From assembly GCF_900177705.1 (NCBI RefSeq), contig NZ_FXBA01000002.1, positions 124,001 through 188,000 of the forward strand: DNA of 64,000 nt, read 5' to 3'. A program made the position numbers and the translations under genes. The notes beneath the pieces are model-generated. The model saw nothing but the letters and a program-made list of their open reading frames with translations. It was not told the origin of the DNA and did not search any database. This DNA comes from Fibrobacter sp. UWB15 (GTDB lineage: Bacteria; Fibrobacterota; Fibrobacteria; Fibrobacterales; Fibrobacteraceae). Of the stretch, positions 40,027 through 48,974 are shown one piece after another (position 1 is the first letter of the stretch; the number at the start of each line of letters is the position of its first letter).

Positions 40027-41160
40027 ATGTTTTTTACGGTGCTCACATACCTGGTCATCGGCCTTTTGGCTGTGTTCGGACTATTCTATATAGTCTTGGA
40101 GGCGCGGTTCTTCCGTGCGCTGGGTTCGGTGCGCGTAGGGAACTCCGACGTGGAGCCCGCCCCCAAGGTGAGCATCTTGATTGCCGCACGCAACGAATCG
40201 GAGGGAATACGCGCCACTTTGGACTCGGTTCTCTCCCAGGACTACCGTGGCGAATGGGACGTTTGGGTTGCCGACGACAGGAGCGACGACGATACGCCGA
40301 AAATTTTGGCCGATTATGCTGCCAAGAACCCCAGACTGCATGTTCTGACTATTAAACAGATTCCGGAAGGGGTCAGCCCCAAAAAACACGCCCTTTCACT
40401 GTTGATTGAGGCCTGCGAGGGCGAAATCCTGTGCCTGACCGACGCCGACTGCATCGTAAAGCCCACCTGGGTCACGGGCATTGTGGCCGAATTCGAACCG
40501 GGCATTGAGCTGGTAGCCGGACATTCCTACATCCCCACAATCCCCGGTAAGTCGAGCATTCTCATTTGCATGCAGGCGGTCGAGACCCTGATTTACCGAG
40601 TGGCAGGCACTGCGGGCCTCGCCATGCGACTCCCGCTCACAAGCACCGGCAACAACCTCGCCTACCGCAAAAGCTTCTTCAAGAGCGTGCACGGATTCGA
40701 CAACGTCATCAAGATCCAGAGCGGCGACGACGACCTCTTGATGCAAAAACTCGCCGCCGACCGCCCCTGGGCCATGCGCTACTGCATTGCCGAAAGCACC
40801 TTCGTGACCACCAACGGCAAAGAAACCTTGAAGGAACTCTGGGAACAACGCAAGCGCTGGGCGTCGAAGACTATATATTATACACCGAAAATCGTATTTG
40901 TACTCAGCATGGTATTTCTGTTCCTTACCATGCAATGTATCGCAGCAGCATTTGCACCCTTCAGTTCTAGCGTTTTAATTGCGACAATCATCGCATTTAT
41001 CGCCAAGTGCATTGGCGACCTGGTTCTGATACTCCGCGGGCTTAGGATATTCAGACAGGAACACCTCTTAAAATGGTGCATTCCTGTGGAATTTATCCAC
41101 GCCCCCTTTACCGTGCTAGCCGTGCTTTTCGGCCTGTTCGGACGATTTAAATGGAAATAA
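40027..41160 (+). CDS. Membrane-bound GT2 glycosyltransferase (processive-type motif set)
   Basis: A 377-residue enzyme with an N-terminal membrane helix (2-22), a GT-A domain (ILIAARNESEG near 52, VADDRSDDDT near 81, DADC near 140, GDDDLLM near 235) and the QRKRW motif near 272 that marks processive-like GT2 enzymes (hyaluronan/cellulose synthase relatives), then three or four C-terminal helices. It is probably a polyprenyl- or lipid-linked glycan or glycolipid synthase; product unknown. ATG 40027 is chosen because the membrane helix begins there. Its stop overlaps the topoisomerase ATG by one base. Confidence 0.82.
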   Translation: MFFTVLTYLVIGLLAVFGLFYIVLEARFFRALGSVRVGNSDVEPAPKVSILIAARNESEGIRATLDSVLSQDYRGEWDVWVADDRSDDDTPKILADYAAKNPRLHVLTIKQIPEGVSPKKHALSLLIEACEGEILCLTDADCIVKPTWVTGIVAEFEPGIELVAGHSYIPTIPGKSSILICMQAVETLIYRVAGTAGLAMRLPLTSTGNNLAYRKSFFKSVHGFDNVIKIQSGDDDLLMQKLAADRPWAMRYCIAESTFVTTNGKETLKELWEQRKRWASKTIYYTPKIVFVLSMVFLFLTMQCIAAAFAPFSSSVLIATIIAFIAKCIGDLVLILRGLRIFRQEHLLKWCIPVEFIHAPFTVLAVLFGLFGRFKWK

Positions 41161-43667
41161 TGATGGCAACTACGACAAAAAAAGCAACGACAAAGAAAAC
41201 GACAACGAAGGCAGCAACAAAGGCCCCGGTCGAAGGCAAGACTTTAATTATCGCCGAAAAACCGAGTGTGGCACTCGACCTGGTCCGCGTACTCGGCCAA
41301 AAGAACTTCAAGAACGAAAAGACCCACTACGAAAGCGACACCACCATCGTGAGCCATGCCATCGGCCACCTGGTTGAAATCGCCGACCCGAAAGAAATCG
41401 ACGAAAAGTACAAGAAGTGGGAAATGAGCACGCTCCCCATGCTCCCCAAGGAATTCCCGCTGGTCGCAACGCCTGCGACCAAGGGTCAGCTTTCGGCACT
41501 CTCTAAGCTCATCAAGCGTAAGGACGTGACGACCATCGTGAACGCATGCGATGCGGGCCGCGAAGGTGAACTGATTTTCTTCTACATATTGCAGTACGTG
41601 CTCAAGGGCAAATTCACGGGCAAGACGATCAAGCGCCTGTGGATGCAGAGCATGACCCCGGCCGCCATCAAGGAAGCTTTCGAAAACATGCGCGACGGCG
41701 CCGAAATGGAAAACCTGAAGGCAGCCGCCCTTTGCCGTAGCGAAGCCGACTGGCTCATTGGCATGAACGGTAGCCGCGGCCTTACCGCCTACAACAGCAG
41801 CATGGGCGGATTCCAGGTGACCCCGTGTGGCCGCGTGCAGACGCCGACGCTTGCCATCATTGTGAACCGCGAAGAAGAACGCATGCAGTTCGTACCGCAA
41901 AAGTTCTGGACCGTAGAAGCCGAGTTCGACAACGACGGTAGCCACTACCAAGGCAAGTGGTTCACCGCCAACAAGGAAGACGGCAAGGACAAAATCAAGC
42001 AGATTTTTGACGAGAGTAAAGTCAAGGATATCTTGAAAAAATGCAAGGGCAAGGTAGGTACCGTCGAAGAAACGTCCGCGCCCTCGCTCCAAAAGTGCGG
42101 TCCGCTGTACGACTTGACCACGCTCCAGCGCGAAGCGAACAACCGCTTTGGCTTTAGCGCGAAGACAACCCTCTCGATTGCGCAGGCTTTGTACGAACGC
42201 CACAAGGCGACCACCTACCCGCGTACCGACAGTCGCTGCCTGCCCGAAGACTATGTGGCTCCGGTGAAGGCCACCCTCGGCAAAATCGAAGGCCCGCTCG
42301 CAAAATTCGCTGAGACCGCCCTCAAGAACAACTGGGTCGTGAAGACTCCCAAGGTGTTCGACAACTCGAAGATTTCGGACCACTTCGCCATCATCCCCAC
42401 CGGCGTGATGCCCTCGGGACTCACCGAAGCCGAACAGAAGATTTTCACGATGATTTGCCAGCGATTCATCGCTGTGTTCTTCCCGCCCGCCAAGTACGAA
42501 AACACCACCCGCGTAACAACCGTGGAAGGCGAAACCTTCCTCACCGAAGGCAAGGTGCTAATTGATCCGGGCTTCAAGGCCGTGTACGGCAAGGACAGCG
42601 ACGAAGAATCGAACATTCCGGCACTCAAGGGCAAGTCCGCCAAGACGGTCGCCCTCGAAGAAAAGGAAGACTTTACCAAGCCGCCCGCACACTATACCGA
42701 AAGCACGCTCCTTTCGATGATGGAAAGCGCCGGTAAGCTGGTGGAAGACGAAGAACTCCGCGATGCCATGAAGGAACGCGGCCTTGGAACGCCGGCAACG
42801 CGCGCCGCCATTATCGAAAAACTCGTCAGCGACAAGTACGTGGTTCGCGACGGCAAGGACATGATCCCGACCGCCAAGGCATTCGACCTCATCAAGGTGC
42901 TGAAGGCCATGGACATCGAAGCGCTCACCAGTCCGGAACTTACCGGCAACTGGGAATATAAAATGGAGCAAATCGAGAAGGGCAAGGAAACCCGCGAAAA
43001 GTTCATGGAAGGCATCGTCGACATGACGCGCACCATGGTGAAAAACATCAAGAGTTTCAAGGAAGAAAGCACCACCGGCGAAGCCCCGTTTAGCCCCGTG
43101 AACGGCAAGAAGGTTTTTGAAACCGTGAGCCGCTACACCACCGAAGACGGCATCGTGATCCGCAAGATGATTGGCGGCAAGCGCCTTACTCCGGAAGAAA
43201 TCACCGAGCTTTTGACCAACCGTAAAATCGGCCCACTCACCGGCTTCCGCAGCAAGCGCGGTGCCGAATTCTCGGCCGTGGTGATTATCAACGACGAAAA
43301 CAAGATTGAATTTGTATTCGACGAAAAGCCCGAAGAAGTCGAAGTCGGAGCCGAGGTCGGCAAGTCGCCGGTCGATGGCGCCGCCGTGTACGAAACCATG
43401 ACCGGTTACGTGAGCGATTCTTACCTCAAAAAGGAACCCAGCGGCATCACGCTTCCGAAGATTTTGCTCGGTAAAGAAATCCCGCTCGAAGAAATCAAGA
43501 AGATGCTCGCCGGCGAAAAGACGACGCTCCTCAAGGGTTTCCGCAGCAACAAGACCCACCGCACCTTTGACGCTTACTTGTATCTAGATAAAGGCGGCAA
43601 GCTCAAGTTCGACTTCCCGCCGCGCGAATTCAAGCCCCGCCGCTTCGGAAAGAAGAAGGCAGAGTAG
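41160..43667 (+). CDS. topB: DNA topoisomerase III (type IA)
   Basis: An 835-residue type IA topoisomerase. After a 28-residue Lys/Thr/Ala-rich leader comes the Toprim domain (TLIIAEKPSVALDLV; acidic pair in NACDAGREGELIF), the CRSEADWLIGMNGSRGLTA segment, and the active-site tyrosine in TTYPRTDSR, as in TopB. The C-terminal region holds two or three degenerate repeats of about 80 residues (GAPFSPVNGKKVFETVSRY, KSPVDGAAVYETMTGY) in place of classic zinc fingers. It decatenates and relaxes single-stranded-containing DNA. Start at 41160 or 41163 is ambiguous (overlapping ATGATG after the GT2 stop). Confidence 0.9.
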   Translation: MMATTTKKATTKKTTTKAATKAPVEGKTLIIAEKPSVALDLVRVLGQKNFKNEKTHYESDTTIVSHAIGHLVEIADPKEIDEKYKKWEMSTLPMLPKEFPLVATPATKGQLSALSKLIKRKDVTTIVNACDAGREGELIFFYILQYVLKGKFTGKTIKRLWMQSMTPAAIKEAFENMRDGAEMENLKAAALCRSEADWLIGMNGSRGLTAYNSSMGGFQVTPCGRVQTPTLAIIVNREEERMQFVPQKFWTVEAEFDNDGSHYQGKWFTANKEDGKDKIKQIFDESKVKDILKKCKGKVGTVEETSAPSLQKCGPLYDLTTLQREANNRFGFSAKTTLSIAQALYERHKATTYPRTDSRCLPEDYVAPVKATLGKIEGPLAKFAETALKNNWVVKTPKVFDNSKISDHFAIIPTGVMPSGLTEAEQKIFTMICQRFIAVFFPPAKYENTTRVTTVEGETFLTEGKVLIDPGFKAVYGKDSDEESNIPALKGKSAKTVALEEKEDFTKPPAHYTESTLLSMMESAGKLVEDEELRDAMKERGLGTPATRAAIIEKLVSDKYVVRDGKDMIPTAKAFDLIKVLKAMDIEALTSPELTGNWEYKMEQIEKGKETREKFMEGIVDMTRTMVKNIKSFKEESTTGEAPFSPVNGKKVFETVSRYTTEDGIVIRKMIGGKRLTPEEITELLTNRKIGPLTGFRSKRGAEFSAVVIINDENKIEFVFDEKPEEVEVGAEVGKSPVDGAAVYETMTGYVSDSYLKKEPSGITLPKILLGKEIPLEEIKKMLAGEKTTLLKGFRSNKTHRTFDAYLYLDKGGKLKFDFPPREFKPRRFGKKKAE

Positions 43668-43675
43668 CCCGCGGC

Positions 43676-44848
43676 ATGCACCTAAAAAGAGCAGTCACCA
43701 TTTTTCTTGCGGCATTCGCCTTTTTGCAGGCAGAGGATTCTCTGCCTGAATACAGGTTTGTCCCGCTGAACTCGCTCACGGAATCGATAGAAGTCGAAAC
43801 ACCTTACGGGCTCCCCCGCGAGCTTATGCCGTTATGGGATTCGCTCTCTATCAAGCAGAAAGCGGCGCAGATGGTGATGGTCTACATGACGCCCGCATCG
43901 TTCATGCTGGAGCACGAATTCGGCGGATACCTGGTGATGAAAAATCACCTGAAGAACCTGGACAAGTTCACCGAAAACATCCGCACCGTGAACGATTCCA
44001 TGCGAATCAAGCCGCTGGTGGCTGCTGACCAGGAAGGCGGCCTCGTAAACCGAATCTCGGTCGTGGCCCCGCGCTGGGAGCATACCCCCAGCGCCAAGCA
44101 AATGCGCAACATGAGCGAAGATTCCATCCGCACTCTGGCAAAAGAAATCGGCGCCGTCCTCGATAGCGTAGGAATCAACCTGAATTTGGCGCCCGTGCTC
44201 GACCCCGCCAAAGACAGCCGCGGCAAGCATTCCTTTATGGAAGAATCCAAGCGTTCTTGGGGCGAAGACACCACGAATGCGACCAAGGTCCGCGCCTTTG
44301 TGCAAGGCATGCGCGAAAGCAACGTGGCCTGTGTATCGAAGCATTTCCCCGGTTACGATTCCTGGACCAACAGCGACCACCAAATTGCCGTGAGTTCAAC
44401 ACCCAAGGCTAAAGTGGCGAAGAACGTGGAATTTTTCAAGACACTCGCCAGCGACATTCCCGTAACCATGATGAGCAGCGTGAGCTTCGTACGCATTTCA
44501 AGCCGCCCTGCCGTATTCGAACCGAAAATCGTGAAAATGGCCCGCGACATGTCACCTGAAACAGTCATCCTTACCGACGACCTGTGGGGCGTCAGCCTAC
44601 GCGCCTGGATTAGCGGCAACGAACGCGTGCGCAGCAAGAACTATCCCGCCAAGGATTTTAGGAAACTCGTGCGTACCGCCTTGATGGCCGGCAACGACAT
44701 GTTCATGATTACATATCCGCAAAAAGCGGTTGAAATGGTGAATTACCTCGCAGCACTTTCTAAACAAAGTAAATACTACCGCGAACGAATTGAGGAATCC
44801 TCCGCCCGCATACTTAAGATGAAATTTAAGGCGGGGATAATTAAGTAG
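43676..44848 (+). CDS. Secreted glycoside hydrolase family 3 (NagZ-like)
   Basis: A 390-residue exported enzyme: signal peptide (1-19, ending FLQA) then a GH3 TIM barrel with DQEGG (118-122), the KHFPGY motif (222-227) and the nucleophile region LTDDLWG (299-305). NagZ-type GH3 enzymes hydrolyse beta-N-acetylhexosaminides of peptidoglycan; here the usual KHFPGHGxxxxDSH is changed to KHFPGYDSWTNSDHQ, keeping the Asp-His dyad but altering its position. Exported location fits peptidoglycan or glycan turnover. It follows topB by eight bases; a heptamer repeat is found at its 3' end. Confidence 0.8.
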   Translation: MHLKRAVTIFLAAFAFLQAEDSLPEYRFVPLNSLTESIEVETPYGLPRELMPLWDSLSIKQKAAQMVMVYMTPASFMLEHEFGGYLVMKNHLKNLDKFTENIRTVNDSMRIKPLVAADQEGGLVNRISVVAPRWEHTPSAKQMRNMSEDSIRTLAKEIGAVLDSVGINLNLAPVLDPAKDSRGKHSFMEESKRSWGEDTTNATKVRAFVQGMRESNVACVSKHFPGYDSWTNSDHQIAVSSTPKAKVAKNVEFFKTLASDIPVTMMSSVSFVRISSRPAVFEPKIVKMARDMSPETVILTDDLWGVSLRAWISGNERVRSKNYPAKDFRKLVRTALMAGNDMFMITYPQKAVEMVNYLAALSKQSKYYRERIEESSARILKMKFKAGIIK

Positions 44849-44881
44849 GAAGTAGACAGTAGACGGTAGGAAGTAGGAAGG
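44844..44881. repeat. Degenerate 7-bp tandem repeat, copy 3
   Basis: Heptamers AGTAGGA, AGTAGAC, AGTAGAC, GGTAGGA, AGTAGGA overlapping the stop of the GH3 gene. Same unit type as 24303 and 31421. Confidence 0.75.
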
Positions 44882-44904
44882 GGTTAACTAATGGCGATAT
44901 TCCA

Positions 44905-45465
44905 TCAAACTACCTTCGCCTTTTTCGGAGTTGAGAGGTTCTTCACTTCCTTAAGAATCTTTTCCGGCCCGACCTTGTTGTAGGCGAGCTTCAGAATCTC
45001 GGCCGCCGCAAGAGCGTCATCTAAAGCGCGGTGATGATTGAATTCAGGCAGTTCCAGCGCCTGCGTCAACTTATGCAAGCTGTAGCTCGGAAGCCCCGGG
45101 AAAAACCGGCGCGCTATCTTGACGGTACAAAGCCTCGGCGGATCGATCTTGATGCAGCAACGCTTGAGTTCAGTGCGCATGAACTTGCTGTCGAACTGCA
45201 CATTATGCGCCACAAAGATTCGGTCCTTCAAAAGTTCGGCCACCTCTTCGGCAATAGACGCGAACTGCGGCTTGCCGCGAACCATTTCGTCCGTAATACC
45301 CGTCAGGTTCTGCACAAACGGCTGAATCGGCATGCCCGGGTCCACCAGCGCCGAATAAGTCTTGACCACTTCACAATCATCTAAAAGAACAATACCGATC
45401 TCGGTAATGCGGCCAACCTCAGCCGTCCCCCCCGTCGTTTCTAGATCTACAACTGCAAACTTCAT
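44905..45465 (-). CDS. DnaQ-like 3'-5' exonuclease
   Basis: A 186-residue DEDDh exonuclease: ExoI AVVDLETTGG (4-13), ExoII AHNVQFDSKFM (near 97-107) and ExoIII HHRALDDALAAAEI with the active-site His (near 152-165). It matches the epsilon-type exonucleases (stand-alone DnaQ) that proofread or trim DNA or RNA ends. A short lysine-rich tail follows. Start ATG 45465 lies five bases after the stop of the upstream secreted-protein gene, so the two are one transcript. Confidence 0.88.
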   Translation of the reverse strand: MKFAVVDLETTGGTAEVGRITEIGIVLLDDCEVVKTYSALVDPGMPIQPFVQNLTGITDEMVRGKPQFASIAEEVAELLKDRIFVAHNVQFDSKFMRTELKRCCIKIDPPRLCTVKIARRFFPGLPSYSLHKLTQALELPEFNHHRALDDALAAAEILKLAYNKVGPEKILKEVKNLSTPKKAKVV

Positions 45466-45470
45466 GGGAG

Positions 45471-46079
45471 TTACTTTATCGGGATATCAAACTCCAGAGT
45501 CTGGCGGGCAGATTCGCTCACCACCTTCGCCTTGAGCACCTTGGACTTGGGCTTTGCATAAAGCGGCACGACCATCAAATTCGAGACCTTGCTGCTTTCG
45601 ACTGTGGGTTTAGCCTCGCTATCGCGAGCCGTCTGCGAGAAAATCGGCTTTTTGCCCTTGTCGTAAATGTAATACGTCAGTTCACGAGTGTAGCCCGGCT
45701 TGATCTGGCTCGTGGGCACCTGAAAATACACCATGCCGCCCTTCGGCACCTTGCGCAAACTGTCACGGATTTCTTCTTCGGTGGCAAACTCGCCATCCAT
45801 CATCATGCGAATATCTTTCTTGATTTTGTTTGCACTTTCATACTGGACCGTTATCTGGAACTTGGCGTCTTCGGGAATGGCACTCGGGCGCACATCGCGA
45901 ATTTTTGAATTGTTCTGGTGGTATTCCCAACGGCCGTTGTCGTGCAGAATCACCGTTGAACCGTTCGAAGCCGTGGCAATCATGTCTTCAGCAAAGACCC
46001 CTGTCGCCGAAAGCAACAGAATCATCGCTACAACCCATAAAAATCCAACCGACCCACATACCCAAACGTTAAACTTCAT
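45471..46079 (-). CDS. Exported protein of unknown function
   Basis: A 202-residue protein with an N-terminal signal peptide (a hydrophobic stretch ending in TGVFAED, cleavage near residue 31). The mature part begins with ATASNGSTVILHDNGRWEY, a motif seen in short extracellular proteins, and contains beta-strand-rich sequence without catalytic motifs. No named family is certain. It is transcribed with the DnaQ-like exonuclease. A TATATT (46116-46111 on the minus strand) is a -10 candidate 37 bases upstream. Confidence 0.6.
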   Translation of the reverse strand: MKFNVWVCGSVGFLWVVAMILLLSATGVFAEDMIATASNGSTVILHDNGRWEYHQNNSKIRDVRPSAIPEDAKFQITVQYESANKIKKDIRMMMDGEFATEEEIRDSLRKVPKGGMVYFQVPTSQIKPGYTRELTYYIYDKGKKPIFSQTARDSEAKPTVESSKVSNLMVVPLYAKPKSKVLKAKVVSESARQTLEFDIPIK

Positions 46080-46243
46080 GGGATCCTCTTACACTAAAAC
46101 TCCATAGCGTAATATAAATGAATACCAGCAAAAAAGACCCCAAAGAATCAAAAAAAAGCGAAAAATAAGAAAAAATCTCCATTCCTATCTCAAAACATCA
46201 CTTTTTTTGAATATTCCGAAATTGTTTTATTTATTTTAGTGGT

Positions 46244-47470
46244 ATGAATTTCCCGATTTACGCTATTGCTATCGCCGCGCTATTCTTTTGCGCATGCAGC
46301 AACAGCGAAGGGGAAGTTTTCGTAACGCAAGAAGAGCCCGTCTCGACGAATGATTATCTCCCGCTAAATGATTCGGAATACCCTTACGCAGGCATCCCGA
46401 GAATCGTAATCGAAACCGAAAACAAAAGCCCTGTCAAAGACCGCAAAACCGAAATTCCCGCCAAGCTGCAAGTATGGGGCGAAAGCGCCCCCGTAAGCGA
46501 AGTGTTAGACATGACCATCAGAGGGCGCGGCAATTCCACCTGGGACATGCCCAAGAAAGGCTATAAAATTGAATTCGTCGACAAGCAAGAAATGCTTGGA
46601 ATGCCCGCCGACCGTGATTGGGCACTCATCGCAAACCACGCCGACAAAACCTTAATGAAAAACCACATCGCCTTCCGGCTTTCGGCCGGGCTAGGCGCTT
46701 ATTACTCGCCCCGGTGTGAATTTGTCGAACTGTACCTGAACAAAGAATACCTGGGCGTATACCAACTCACCGAAACAATCAAAATCGGGAAAAACAGAAT
46801 CAGGGTCCCGTCGCCAAGCACGACCTTTCTTGTCGAAATCGATGCCAAATCCCACAAAGACGACCACGTTTACCTTACCAACCTGGGCAGAGCTCTCAAC
46901 ATTCATCACCCCAAGGAACTCAACACGCTTTCCCAGGATACGCTGATTTCGTTTGTCAACAATTTCGAATCTTACGTTCTGCTCATGAAGCAGTACAAGA
47001 ATTTGTCTTTAGACAGATGGATCGACGTAAACGAATACATTTTGTATTACTGGGTTCAAGAATTCGCCAAGAACCTGGACGCCAATTTTTACACCAGCGT
47101 CTATTTTACATGGTCCACAGACAGCCGCATTTTTATGGGCCCCGTATGGGACTTTGACCAGGCTTTCGGAGGCCAAACTGATTCAAACGACAACAAGCCC
47201 ACGGAATTCGGCATTCGAGACCGTTACTGGAACAAATACCTGTTTGAAGATGCCGATTTCTTGCAAAAAGTCCAGGAATTTTGGGAATCGCACAGGAAGG
47301 TCTTTCTGTCTGTCCTAGACACAATAGAACACGACCGCGCCATGCTGGAAAAAGCCGCGCAAAACAACTTTAAACGCTGGGACTTGCCCTATTCAAGCTA
47401 TGACGAAGCAGTGCATGAGCTCAGGAACTGGACCGCCCTGCGTTTTATCTGGATTGACCAAGAAGAGTGA
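46244..47470 (+). CDS. CotH-kinase family lipoprotein
   Basis: A 408-residue lipoprotein (lipobox FFCACS, lipidated Cys16 or 18) with a CotH kinase domain: a GRGNSTW motif near 88, MKNHIAFRL near 130, EFVELYLNKEYLGVYQLTE near 158, the lysine/acid-containing core FLVEIDAK near 198 and GPVWDFDQAFGG near 296. CotH-type domains are protein kinase-like and found in spore-coat, cellulosome-associated and surface proteins; in fibrolytic bacteria they often accompany fibre-degrading systems. It has no obvious CBM or repeat. TATTTT lies 7-12 bases before the ATG, without a Shine-Dalgarno. Confidence 0.85.
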   Translation: MNFPIYAIAIAALFFCACSNSEGEVFVTQEEPVSTNDYLPLNDSEYPYAGIPRIVIETENKSPVKDRKTEIPAKLQVWGESAPVSEVLDMTIRGRGNSTWDMPKKGYKIEFVDKQEMLGMPADRDWALIANHADKTLMKNHIAFRLSAGLGAYYSPRCEFVELYLNKEYLGVYQLTETIKIGKNRIRVPSPSTTFLVEIDAKSHKDDHVYLTNLGRALNIHHPKELNTLSQDTLISFVNNFESYVLLMKQYKNLSLDRWIDVNEYILYYWVQEFAKNLDANFYTSVYFTWSTDSRIFMGPVWDFDQAFGGQTDSNDNKPTEFGIRDRYWNKYLFEDADFLQKVQEFWESHRKVFLSVLDTIEHDRAMLEKAAQNNFKRWDLPYSSYDEAVHELRNWTALRFIWIDQEE

Positions 47471-47514
47471 AAACATATCAATAGGTTCAGCGGTCTCTAG
47501 CCGCCCATATTCAT

Positions 47515-47544
47515 TGACAACAGGACTCCATCAGATGTATATTT
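47515..47544 (+). promoter_or_regulatory. Sigma70-like promoter of the phosphonate operon
   Basis: -35 TTGACA (47515-47520), an 18-base spacer and -10 TATATT (47539-47544). It predicts a leader of about 100 bases to the ATG at 47651, in which I see no clear attenuator. Confidence 0.7.
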
Positions 47545-47650
47545 TAACATGAAGTTCTGAGTAAAACAACATTATATGAAAAATCAATAAAACAATTAGA
47601 CATCTTCAGTTTTCAGAGAAATAAAATATTCGTAACACAAAGGATTTTTT

Positions 47651-48961
47651 ATGGCAAAGACCGTTTACCTAGGAATGATTGGCGACATCATGCACCCGGG
47701 CCTTATCAACATTATCAATGAGGGCACAAAATACGGCGACGTAATGATTGGACTTTTCACGGATAAAGCGATTGCCACACACAGACGCTTGCCGTACCTG
47801 AACTACGAACAGCGCAAGAACGTCATCGAGAACATCAAGGGTGTTTCTCAAATTGTTCCCCAGGATGAATGGAGCTATGTTGAAAACTTGAAAAAGTACA
47901 AGCCCGACTACATTATCCACGGAGACGACTGGCTTTACGGGCCGGATAAATATATCCGCGACGAGGTGCTGAAGGTAATGGAAACTCAGGGCGGCAAAGT
48001 GATCGAAATTCCCTACACCAAGGGAATTACCTCTTCTGGACTCAAGAAGGAAATTGATTCTTTGGGAACCACGCCGCAAGCACGCCTTTCTTCACTGCGT
48101 CGCCTGATCGCAGCCAAGCCAATTGTTCGCATTCTAGAATCGCACAACGGCCTGACCGGCCTTATCGCAGAACACACGAGTGTTGAAATAGATGGTTGCG
48201 TTCGCGAGTTTGACGGCATGTGGTCTTCTTCCCTTACCGATTCTACCAGCAAGGGTAAGCCCGATATCGAGGCAGTGGACCTCACGACCCGCCTGCACGA
48301 CCTGAACGATACTCTTGAAGTGACGACCAAACCGGTCATTTTCGACGGCGATACGGGCGGAAAGGTGGAACATTTCGGTTTCACTGTCCGCACACTCGAA
48401 CGCTTGGGCATTTCGGCGGTCATCATCGAAGACAAGGTGGGCCTGAAACAGAATTCCCTGTTCGGCACCGACGCCATCCAGACGCAGGACACCATCGATG
48501 GTTTCTGCACCAAAATCCGTGCGGGCAAGGAAGCGCAAGTCACCGAAGACTTCATGGTAATTTCCCGCTGTGAATCGCTGATTGCGGGCAAGTCCGTGGA
48601 CGACGCCCTGGAACGCTGCCACGCCTATGTTGCAGCCGGAACCGACGGCATCATGATCCACTCCAAGGACAAGAGCGGCGAAGACATCAAGGAATTCTGC
48701 AAGCGTTTCCGCGAAAAGGACGCACACACGCCGATCGTAGCCGTGCCCACCACCTACAACCAGTTCACCGAAGAGGAACTGGCCACCTGGGGCATCAACA
48801 TCGTCATCTATGCAAACCACATGCTTAGGTCTGCATACCCGGCCATGGTCAAGTGCGCAGAATCCATTTTGACGCACAGCCGCAGCCTTGAAGCCTCGAA
48901 CGACTACTGCATGCCCATCAAGGAAATTCTGAACCTCATCCCCGGCACGATGAAGAAGTAA
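47651..48961 (+). CDS. aepX: Phosphoenolpyruvate mutase with N-terminal cytidylyltransferase-like domain
   Basis: Makes the C-P bond by converting PEP to phosphonopyruvate. The 436-residue protein has a nucleotidyltransferase-like N-terminal domain (1-138) and the PEP-mutase TIM barrel (about 155-436), with FDGDTGG (231-237) and the diagnostic EDKVGLKQNS (260-269). The N-terminal domain has HPGL (15-18) where active cytidylyltransferases have HxGH, so its second His is missing; the later GDDWLYG and GITSSGLK segments are kept. First gene of a six-gene run behind a strong promoter. Phosphonopyruvate formation is well supported; activity of the extra domain is not. Confidence 0.95.
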   Translation: MAKTVYLGMIGDIMHPGLINIINEGTKYGDVMIGLFTDKAIATHRRLPYLNYEQRKNVIENIKGVSQIVPQDEWSYVENLKKYKPDYIIHGDDWLYGPDKYIRDEVLKVMETQGGKVIEIPYTKGITSSGLKKEIDSLGTTPQARLSSLRRLIAAKPIVRILESHNGLTGLIAEHTSVEIDGCVREFDGMWSSSLTDSTSKGKPDIEAVDLTTRLHDLNDTLEVTTKPVIFDGDTGGKVEHFGFTVRTLERLGISAVIIEDKVGLKQNSLFGTDAIQTQDTIDGFCTKIRAGKEAQVTEDFMVISRCESLIAGKSVDDALERCHAYVAAGTDGIMIHSKDKSGEDIKEFCKRFREKDAHTPIVAVPTTYNQFTEEELATWGINIVIYANHMLRSAYPAMVKCAESILTHSRSLEASNDYCMPIKEILNLIPGTMKK

Positions 48962-48974
48962 CGGTATTTTACCT

